64,000 nt of DNA. Origin: Siphonodentalium dalli (lineage: Eukaryota > Mollusca > Scaphopoda > Gadilida > Siphonodentaliidae). The position numbers were made by a program, and so were the translations under genes. The stretch's first letter is position 1; each line of letters begins with the position of its first letter. The stretch lies in NCBI GenBank assembly GCA_032622095.1, contig CP136061.1, positions 93,307,345 through 93,371,344 of the forward strand, in the 5' to 3' direction. Of the stretch, positions 57,126-64,000 are shown in pieces. The notes under the pieces are model-generated. The model saw nothing but the letters and a program-made list of their open reading frames with translations, was not told where the DNA came from and searched no databases.

Positions 57126-57894
57126 TGTGCCAAGACAACCACAGGGACATAACTTTCAACCCGGGAAGAAGATAGGAAATCTCTGTCAGAGGGGCGCTCG
57201 ATTACCACACATATCAGCGTCGCTGTTGACCACATCTAGATCACAAAAGTACTGAGCACCAAATCGAATTAGCGAGCGTCCATGCAATAACATAGGGAAA
57301 TGATTTGGGGAGTAAACAGAACACGGTATTGAGGATTAGCAAGACCAGATGTATCGCCTATAAAAGCTACTGAACCCAGGAGAGTTAATAGGACTCATGG
57401 GGAGATGACGATAACTCAATTACCCTAAGTAATTCTGGAACCGACGCGCCGTGAAAATACACATGGCCATCATTAGCAGACACTGGGTATTTTAGGAAGA
57501 AGAAAACCGACATCCAAGAACAGTTCTAACCAGTTTCTATCTGACCAACACAAGCGATCATCACGAACCCTCGGACGCTTAGAAGAGCAGAGTGGAGCAA
57601 TGGACGGAAATACAAGGTAAACATTATGCTCTTGTATTTCTAACAACGCCCCACTGATGCGCCGACGGAGGAAGAAGAAGAGCAGACGACAGGAAGACGA
57701 ACTCAACCGGAACTCAACCGAGTAGAAGACAAGCAGACACACACAACCTATGAAGACGGAAGAAGACTCTAAACCAAGCAGACGACAGGAAGAGAAACCC
57801 AGATGCCGATGATTGAACATTATTGACTTTGTTATATATAAATAATCAAACCGTTCTGATAGCCTTAAGAGTTATATGTACCCGTATTGGCACA
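57126..57894 (+). repeat. 5' LTR
   Basis: TGTGCCAAGACAACCACAGG at the start, GTACCCGTATTGGCACA at the end; 6-bp terminal inverted repeat. It contains a TATA box. A 115-codon minus frame is present identically in both LTRs and I do not regard it as coding. Confidence 0.95.
57359..57366 (+). promoter_or_regulatory. TATA box of the LTR promoter
   Basis: TATAAAAG, about 230 bp into the LTR; repeated at 62,377-62,384 in the 3' LTR. Transcription would begin a little downstream, defining the U3/R border near 57,390 (inference). Confidence 0.7.
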
Positions 57895-57905
57895 TATCTC
57901 TTAAC

Positions 57906-57925
57906 TGGTGCCTTCGAGCCAGGAT
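57906..57925 (+). other. Putative primer-binding site
   Basis: TGGTGCCTTCGAGCCAGGAT starts 11 bp after the 5' LTR. TGG matches the CCA end of a tRNA; I could not assign the tRNA. Confidence 0.6.
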
Positions 57926-58030
57926 CTGAACGCTAATCACAGACACAACGTGAAACCAGAAGAGGAACAGTGTGAAAAAAAACAGTGTGGGAAAATTCGC
58001 AAAACGTGAGTCTAATTGTTTATTATCATA

Positions 58031-59113
58031 ATGGCTACCCAACAATCAATTGGTGTTCTCGCCCCATTGACAGAGTCTATCAATTCTCAAATTGCTGCAA
58101 TGGCCATGACTACGGTGACACAGGTAGTGACGTCATTTGACGGGGACCCCACGAAATACCACGGGTGGGTCAAGTCGATAGAAAAATGCGCGATCCTAAC
58201 CGGCGCTAACGAAGCAAAGAAGCCCTATATGGCATTCCAGAGCGCGACGGGCCCCGTATCAGATTTTTTACAAAGATATTTGGCCACGAATCCTAACGCC
58301 ACGTGGCAAGACACAAAAACTGAATTATCTAGTCGATTTGCCGAGATAAATGACATTCAATTCGCCTTTTCGATGCTAAGAAAAATCAAGCAAAAACAAA
58401 ACGAAAATTTACATGTGCTTGCCGAACGAATTTTGGAGATCGCGACGGTGGCATACCGAGAGCAAATCGGTGGGATCAACGCGGTTGAAGGCCAACTCGT
58501 AGGGTTTTATATTGACGCTTTAAGAAGCGACAGTTTGAAAATGAAGTTGATCAGGGATGCGCCGAAGACACTGAAATTGGCAGCCGACATCGCCATGCGG
58601 GAAATGGGGATCCGACGGGTATTCAACCTACGAACGGGCCGCGAAAATTACAACGAAAACGAACCGGAAGCAATGGAAATCGATAGTTTCAGAAACAAAC
58701 GCGCGAGAACAACCTGCGATGTGTGCGCAAGCGATAATCACACGACCCGAGAACACAGATCACGCCCGAGACAGGTGCATGTCGATGCGGTGGTTAAACC
58801 ACGAACGGTCGAATGTTGGACGTGTCAAGGTGATCATTTCGCTCGCGACTGCCCCTTTAAGACCGAAAACCGGAGGCACGTATCTTGCTGGGTTTGCGAA
58901 GGTAACCACTTAGCTAGAAATTGCCCCTCCAAATCCGGAGGTTCGAAGCAAAATCAATGGAACGTGCCGGTAATGCCACCTAGGGGAATCCGCCGAGATC
59001 AGCCGAACCGATCACGTGACATATCCCATGATACACCGCGACACAGCCGGAGATATCCGACATTAAACGAACCGCCACGAATGATGACCCCGCCCACATA
59101 TGCAAAAAACTAA
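58031..59113 (+). CDS. gag: Gag protein of the LTR element
   Basis: 360 residues from the first ATG of the frame. It is the structural protein expected to build the retrotransposon particle. The N-terminal half is helical with the capsid-like motif YHGWVKSIEKCAILTGANE, and FYIDALRSDSLKMKLIRDAP later. The C-terminal third is basic and has two CCHC zinc knuckles, CWTCQGDHFARDC (residues 262-274) and CWVCEGNHLARNC (286-298), which bind RNA. Upstream at 229-242, CDVCASDNHTTREH has the same spacing but ends in H, a CCHH variant. The frame is intact. The last codons GCA AAA AAC TAA contain the slippery site for -1 frameshifting into pol. Confidence 0.93.
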   Translation: MATQQSIGVLAPLTESINSQIAAMAMTTVTQVVTSFDGDPTKYHGWVKSIEKCAILTGANEAKKPYMAFQSATGPVSDFLQRYLATNPNATWQDTKTELSSRFAEINDIQFAFSMLRKIKQKQNENLHVLAERILEIATVAYREQIGGINAVEGQLVGFYIDALRSDSLKMKLIRDAPKTLKLAADIAMREMGIRRVFNLRTGRENYNENEPEAMEIDSFRNKRARTTCDVCASDNHTTREHRSRPRQVHVDAVVKPRTVECWTCQGDHFARDCPFKTENRRHVSCWVCEGNHLARNCPSKSGGSKQNQWNVPVMPPRGIRRDQPNRSRDISHDTPRHSRRYPTLNEPPRMMTPPTYAKN

Positions 59114-59145
59114 GGAATCCTCTCATTGAGGCCACAAATGGGAGG
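59104..59145 (+). promoter_or_regulatory. Programmed -1 ribosomal frameshift signal
   Basis: The heptamer A AAA AAC (59,104-59,110) is in the correct phase relative to gag and sits directly before its stop TAA. After an 8-nt spacer, CCTCTCATT (59,119-59,127) pairs with AATGGGAGG (59,137-59,145): nine base pairs with one G-U and a 9-nt loop. Slipping back one base enters the pol frame, which is open from 59,032 onward. All three parts of a canonical signal are present. Confidence 0.88.
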
Positions 59146-60696
59146 AAATATAACATAAATATTGTAGGGAACCCCAGCTCCTGTTTAGTTAGAATAGGTA
59201 AAAATAAATATCGCTCATTAGTGGATAGTGGAGCAGAAGTATCATTGATTCACAAACGCGTCTATGACGCATTACAGTTCCGACCGAAACTAACTAGGGA
59301 ACACATCAACCTTAGCTCCGTGAATGGGAAGTCACTGGGCGTACTTGGTAGCGTGGAACTGACCTTCAGAATGGCGAAACTAAAATTAACCCATAAATTT
59401 TATGTGGCGAATGATATGACCCGGAATATGATCTTGGGGAGGGATTGGTTGACCTCTCGGGGGGTCAGACTATATTATGATCTGGGATGCCTCAAGGTCA
59501 GTGACGTGTACGTCCCATTGGAATCGGACGCGCACATAGCTTCCCTTCTGAGATTAACCAGCAAAGTTAGTTTAAAGCCCCGAACATCGACTTTATGTAT
59601 GGGAAAATCAAAAAACTTAGCTTCTCTTCACAAGTCGACATTAATAGAGGTTGCCCAAATCAAGAAAGGTTACCTAGCATCAAAACCCGGTTTGGAGGTA
59701 AGGAATTCGATTTCGGAACTAGGTAAAAGACATCAAGTCCCATTGCTACTTGTGAACAACACGAATAAAACCGTTTATCTACGGCGCGGCAGTGTAGTTG
59801 GAAAATCAGTCACGTATGGACGAAGACGCAATCGTGCTGGAAAAGGTTATTGTCAAATAACATTACAGCAACAGCCTAAATCATTTATGATGGTACACAA
59901 ACACGTGAAACAGGCGAAACGCCAACAAGCAGCGAAATTTAACAAAAAGGCCACAGACACCAAATTCGAGATTGGCGAGGCCGTCTATGTGAAGAATCAT
60001 TTACGAAAAAGCAAACTTGAAAGCAAATGGAAACTTTACTTCCGCATAACCAAGCAAATAACGCCCGTTACTTTCGAGTTAAGGAATCAATTAACTGGGA
60101 AAGTCACACAATCCCATGCTGAACATATGCGCAAAGCCAACCTTGAATGGGAAATCCCCAAAACTGACAACAACAAGCGTGCTCAAACGTATGTTGTTCC
60201 CCCCGAAGACGAAGATAGCGACGTTCCTGCCCCTAACCCTGTGGGTGGGTCTTCTGGCGATGAAACAGAACCATTACCAGATGATGTAATCGCTCGATAT
60301 CGGAGACAATGTTCGGACTCCGATGACGAAGATGTCCCTTTAAGCGAGCTTAAGATGCGCTTACAGCGTAGGAAAACGCGACTCGCGCGCTCAGAGCCGC
60401 TACAAAACCCTGACTCGTCCATGGACGAGAGACCAGAGTCGAGTGCCAAGGCACGACGCGCTCCAGCGCCTCGTCGAAACGGGCGCAAAGTAACAAAGAT
60501 GTTTACGAGTGATGACAGCTCAGAGGATGAGTTAATGGAAGTGGCCGCCATTGAACAAAACCCTCGTGAATGTAGGCCCATACCGGCCCCTCGCAAGTGT
60601 AAGCAGCCCATGAATGGAGCGAGCAGCAACTTAATAGGCAAACCGTCGTTTCAAGCCCTGCTATCAGCGATAATAATAGAGTGCTCGAAACAGTAA
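59111..60696 (+). CDS. pol: Truncated Pol: protease fused to integrase C-terminus
   Basis: No own start is needed; it is read by -1 frameshifting from gag (frame open 59,032-60,696). The retropepsin has VDSGAEVSLIHKRVYDAL (catalytic DSGA at 59,224) and MILGRDWL; it would cut the polyprotein. The linker LLLVNNTNKTVYLRRGSVVG (about 59,745-59,805) normally leads into reverse transcriptase. Instead, after about 20 residues, the frame continues with MMVHKHVKQAKRQQAAKFNK and GEAVYVKNH, typical of the integrase C-terminal region, then an acidic and basic tail (DSDDEDVPLSEL; APAPRRNGRKVTKM). RT, RNase H and the integrase zinc finger and core are absent (some 2-2.5 kb in a complete element). The join lies near 59,815-59,885 and keeps the frame. 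Confidence 0.88.
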
Positions 60697-61048
60697 CCTG
60701 GGGTCCATTACAGAATAAATGAGACCCCACTTTTAACTGTCTTATTGATGACTGATGAGTCTAACCTGGCTTCGTAAATGTTGAAAATAGTTAGCCCGAC
60801 GCCCCAGACCGAATCGCGAATAAATAGTCATGTTCGGATCAATGACAGGTCGCGCGCCCATGAAACCCGGCACGTGCGCATGGCGATTTAATAAATAAAG
60901 CTTTGAACTTTACAATCACGCGCCGAGAGATAACGAGCACCGCGCCGACGTGCAAGGTTACTGCGTTTAAGCGCACCCCGCTCAAATAAACACGATCGAA
61001 AATATGCTCACGACTGACTTAGTGAACAAAAAAGTATTACCCCAATGA
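60697..61048 (+). other. Non-coding internal region of the LTR element
   Basis: Between pol and the small ORF. AATAAA-like hexamers at about 60,713 and 60,890; no frame of interest. Confidence 0.5.
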
Positions 61049-61339
61049 ATGGTAGAGATGGCCATGGTAGTATTTTGCCCTAGTAACGTAGTTACAGTAG
61101 TAATTTTCATTATCTTGACCCACCGATTCTGGTGGAAATTTGTTAAACATCAGTTGCCAAGGTTAGCCATTATGTATAGTAAGCAGTTAGACCAGCGACC
61201 TGAGGATATCCTGAATGCCGTGTTCAAAGAACCCATCGACGAAGCAATGGAGACGGATGCACCAAAGCCGTCTGCGCTATTCCGGGACAACACTCAGGAA
61301 CGCCTACATGTATATCCAATTATAGCCGTCAGAGGCTGA
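61049..61339 (+). CDS. Small ORF in env position, one predicted membrane segment
   Basis: 96 residues. Residues 6-24 (VVFCPSNVVTVVIFIILTH) form a hydrophobic stretch followed by basic residues (RFWWKFVKHQLPR), then a polar acidic part (EPIDEAMETDAPKP). It lies where third ORFs are found in some Ty3/Gypsy elements. I see no signal-peptide cleavage site, fusion motif or cysteine pattern that would support an envelope. It could be an accessory protein or a remnant of a longer gene. An ATG in another frame begins 4 bases earlier. Confidence 0.45.
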   Translation: MVEMAMVVFCPSNVVTVVIFIILTHRFWWKFVKHQLPRLAIMYSKQLDQRPEDILNAVFKEPIDEAMETDAPKPSALFRDNTQERLHVYPIIAVRG

Positions 61340-61801
61340 CCACATCTGTGGCGGATTTGGATTAGTATTAATTATGTATCGTATATTAATGTATTCCGAA
61401 TTTCCTCCGTAATTATTGTTGCGCGGATATCAGAATCATTCGCATGTATATAGACATTTATGCATTTCATATATTTCAAATATTAATTGTTGCATAACGA
61501 TGTCCAGGGTATTATAGTTGTATAATCATCAGAATGATTATAGCAAGCGTTGAATAGGGACTATAAATCCCGACATTCAGTCATACGTTTTGATAATTGA
61601 AATCAATCACCCCGACTTATCTTGTGTTTAAACTGTTCGTCAACAAATCCATCTATATAATTAGTTGTAAATTCCATTTTCGTATTGGGCCGATCTGACG
61701 ACCCTCAAGCGATACCGATAAATTGGAAAATTAACCATTGTGTATTCTGACTGTGTCATTTGTTCTCAAACCTCACACAAATATCCGTTTGAGTATTACA
61801 G

Positions 61802-61930
61802 GCTGACCATGGCGGTGGAACAAGGGTCGACCAGTTGTCAGAACCTACCCCATACTCGGACATTGAGGACGAAAATACCTCGACATCCGATGATGACGAA
61901 AATGACGACGCCATGAAATTTCAATCATAG
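61802..61930 (+). other. Possible acidic exon or remnant in the 3' region
   Basis: After TTTGAGTATTACAG (possible acceptor) the frame reads to SEPTPYSDIEDENTSTSDDD and stops at 61,930. No in-frame ATG. The repeated GCTGACCA at 61,335 and 61,802 is noted. Speculative. Confidence 0.2.
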
Positions 61931-62125
61931 TTTTACACCGAAAGAGTCACAGCCAGTGGGTCGGAGTTGTCTGAGAGACGCCCAGACGACCCGATCTACA
62001 CGAAGACGACCGACATCGAACCAGCTATCCATCGCCGATGCCGCTGTTGCGAAACACTTCGACGAATCATCGACCTGCTGCGCAGCGACGAATTGGACTT
62101 GCGATTTCAAGATCAACTTTAAATC

Positions 62126-62143
62126 GAAAAAGTGAAGGAGTAA
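62126..62143 (+). other. Polypurine tract
   Basis: GAAAAAGTGAAGGAGTAA abuts the 3' LTR; mostly purines with T at two places. Primes plus-strand synthesis in such elements. Confidence 0.7.
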
Positions 62144-62912
62144 TGTGCCAAGACAACCACAGGGACATAACTTTCAACCCGGGAAGAAGATAGGAAATCT
62201 CTGTCAGAGGGGCGCTCGATTACCACACATATCAGCGTCGCTGTTGACCACATCTAGATCACAAAAGTACTGAGCACCAAATCGAATTAGCGAGCGTCCA
62301 TGCAATAACATAGGGAAATGATTTGGGGAGTAAACAGAACACGGTATTGAGGATTAGCAAGACCAGATGTATCGCCTATAAAAGCTACTGAACCCAGGAG
62401 AGTTAATAGGACTCATGGGGAGATGACGATAACTCAATTACCCTAAGTAATTCTGGAACCGACGCGCCGTGAAAATACACATGGCCATCATTAGCAGACA
62501 CTGGGTATTTTAGGAAGAAGAAAACCGACATCCAAGAACAGTTCTAACCAGTTTCTATCTGACCAACACAAGCGATCATCACGAACCCTCGGACGCTTAG
62601 AAGAGCAGAGTGGAGCAATGGACGGAAATACAAGGTAAACATTATGCTCTTGTATTTCTAACAACGCCCCACTGATGCGCCGACGGAGGAAGAAGAAGAG
62701 CAGACGACAGGAAGACGAACTCAACCGGAACTCAACCGAGTAGAAGACAAGCAGACACACACAACCTATGAAGACGGAAGAAGACTCTAAACCAAGCAGA
62801 CGACAGGAAGAGAAACCCAGATGCCGATGATTGAACATTATTGACTTTGTTATATATAAATAATCAAACCGTTCTGATAGCCTTAAGAGTTATATGTACC
62901 CGTATTGGCACA
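62144..62912 (+). repeat. 3' LTR
   Basis: 769 bp, same length as the 5' LTR and no difference found over the compared length. Followed by GTAG (62,913-62,916). Confidence 0.95.
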
Positions 62913-62959
62913 GTAGCTGTCGGGATTCTGTTGAGGTTCCCGAGCGCCATTGAAGAGGG

Positions 62960-63202
62960 TAACAATATATTGATTAACTGGCGTGTTTTCCAATTAAAAC
63001 TGAAATTAAAACACACATTTAATTACGCTGTTTGTTGCAATTCAGCTTCATCTCGAGAAGTGAGTGGTATAGTTCATTATACCAGTATCTTATAAAACGA
63101 TACTAAATCAGTGATTACATCCATTAGGACGACAGTTTAAATCCGGTCTCATGTGTTTACGGCTCTATTGCATGTCCAGTAATGACCTAATTAATCGACT
63201 GC
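62960..63202. other. No feature recognised
   Basis: Short spacer between the RT fragment and F2. Confidence 0.5.
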
Positions 63203-63206
63203 TTAA

Positions 63207-63724
63207 AGATACGGGCGGCGTTGGCGGTGGGTATGTTGTTAAAATATTCATCTCCGTCAAAATCCGCCATAAACAGAAGGAATAGTAAGATATAGAGAGA
63301 CTTTGTTCTTATGCCAATCAGAAATATGGCATAAACAGTATGTTATTGGCAATTTTTCCCCTTTGTTATGTAAACAAAAGCAAAAAACGTTACGTTTCCT
63401 GGCTTTTGTTTAGATCCGGATATGGCAAACATAAAGAGCGTTATTTGTTACTGTTTTCCTGATATGGAAAGAATAAAGAGCGTTTATATCATTTTTGTGT
63501 GATTAACCAATAGAATTGCGCTGTGTTATGTAAACAGAAGCAAAACGTTTATAACACGAGCAGGTTCTTGTTTACGTACACAATCGTACGTCTTGACGAC
63601 AATATACTATTTACGCGCTGATTATATGAACATATGAACAAAACTATACATATTTTAGTATTCCTTCTGTTGATGGCGATTTGAACAAATATGAATATTT
63701 CTGCAACGAACGCCGCCAGTGCCT
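63207..63724. mobile_element. Family F MITE, copy F2 (TTAA-flanked, opposite orientation to F1)
   Basis: TTAA at 63,203-63,206 and 63,725-63,728; ends AGATACGGGCGGCGTTGG and AACGAACGCCGCCAGTGCCT. It carries a small internal duplication absent from F1: TATGGCAAACATAAAGAGCG and TATGGAAAGAATAAAGAGCG near 63,421 and 63,462. Confidence 0.87.
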
Positions 63725-63728
63725 TTAA

Positions 63729-63822
63729 CCACAGCAGAATTATGGGTAACTTTTCAGGATTTAGTCGGAAATATGGCTGGTTGCCATTCATCAGAAAGCT
63801 CTCTCCCACAATTCTGCTGTGG
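63729..63822. mobile_element. 94-bp TTAA mini-element abutting F2
   Basis: TTAA (63,725-63,728, shared with F2) then CCACAGCAGAATTATGGG; right end CCCACAATTCTGCTGTGG then TTAA (63,823-63,826). 17 of 18 end positions pair. Only 58 bp lie between the ends. Confidence 0.85.
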
Positions 63823-64000
63823 TTAAGAAGTCGATTAGTTAGAGCATCGCATGTATGTCATGGCACGAATATTTACTCCAGATACACCCACTACGAAACA
63901 AGCAATATCACTTTCAAAACAATTATATCACATCAATACAGTGTTGGCACGTGTTCCATTCCCGACATGGGCGAAATTCGGGACCTCTCAATGCGCCATA

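Larger units (their letters stand above)
57126..62912 (+). mobile_element. Young LTR retrotransposon (Ty3/Gypsy-like), internally deleted
   Basis: Two 769-bp LTRs flank gag, a shortened pol and a 1.4-kb 3' region. The LTRs start TGTGCC and end GGCACA. I compared most of their length by eye and found no difference. The target duplication is GTAG (57,122-57,125 and 62,913-62,916). Primer-binding site, gag zinc knuckles, frameshift signal, protease and integrase C-terminus are in the usual order; RT, RNase H and the integrase core are missing. Identical LTRs mean recent insertion, so the deleted form was presumably mobilised by enzymes from an intact relative. Ty3/Gypsy is inferred from the protease-integrase tail style and short duplication. 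Confidence 0.92.

Noticed and set aside
57473-57820. 115-codon minus frame in each LTR
   Set aside because: Identical because the LTRs are identical; no motif, and antisense to the LTR promoter.
60183-60641. 152-codon minus frame
   Set aside because: Shadow of the low-complexity acidic/basic tail of pol.
57473-62838. Segmental duplication of host DNA
   Set aside because: The 769-bp repeat has TG...CA ends, a TATA box, flanking primer sites and a target duplication; it is an LTR pair.

Overview
This looks like nuclear DNA from an animal, most likely a lophotrochozoan (mollusc-like) invertebrate. The reasons are an AT-rich sequence with very little coding content, one intronless rhodopsin-type GPCR, CR1/L2-like LINEs with (ATT)n 3' tails, LINE remnants of types common in mollusc genomes, a tRNA-derived SINE, and many MITEs and satellites. 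The taxon is an inference; nothing in the window names the species.

Layout. 1-9.7 kb: MITEs, a 68-bp satellite, a 2.1-kb inverted-repeat element and two decayed LINEs. 9.7-13.2 kb: apparently unique DNA. 13.2-19.7 kb: a 185-bp duplication, hairpins, a 1.15-kb hAT element with a perfect 8-bp target duplication, a TTAA foldback, microsatellites and a dispersed repeat. 19.84-20.91 kb: the only convincing intact host gene, a GPCR. 21-35 kb: a dense field of MITEs (TTAA, TA and hAT types), a degenerate BEL/Pao-like gag fragment and a LINE nested in a TIR element. 35.4-37.3 kb: a 60-bp satellite. 38.5-43.6 kb: three LINE pseudogenes broken by hairpin-element fragments. 44-47.5 kb: MITE, SINE with a 14-bp target duplication, and a roughly 130-bp degenerate satellite. 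49.7-52.3 kb: a younger CR1/L2-like LINE. 52.4-52.9 kb: a 28-bp satellite. 54.7-56.7 kb: more MITEs. 57.1-62.9 kb: a very young, internally deleted LTR retrotransposon. 63.2-63.8 kb: two TTAA elements back to back.

Two things stand out. First, about 30 copies of one hairpin module (69 bp in the commonest form: two 27-bp arms with a palindromic CGACC-ATA-GGTCG tip) sit inside at least four element families whose ends and target sites differ (TTAA versus TA). One element has the ends of one family around the inverted core of another. The hairpin appears to be a mobile cassette shared between transposon families. Second, the LTR element has 769-bp LTRs that match over all I compared, a GTAG target duplication, a textbook -1 frameshift signal (A AAA AAC, 8-nt spacer, 9-bp stem) between gag and pol, and a pol frame in which protease is joined in frame to the integrase tail, with reverse transcriptase, RNase H and the integrase core missing. 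It looks like a recently mobilised non-autonomous derivative that kept gag and protease.

All annotation is from reading the sequence. No database search was run, and family names are from motif recognition.
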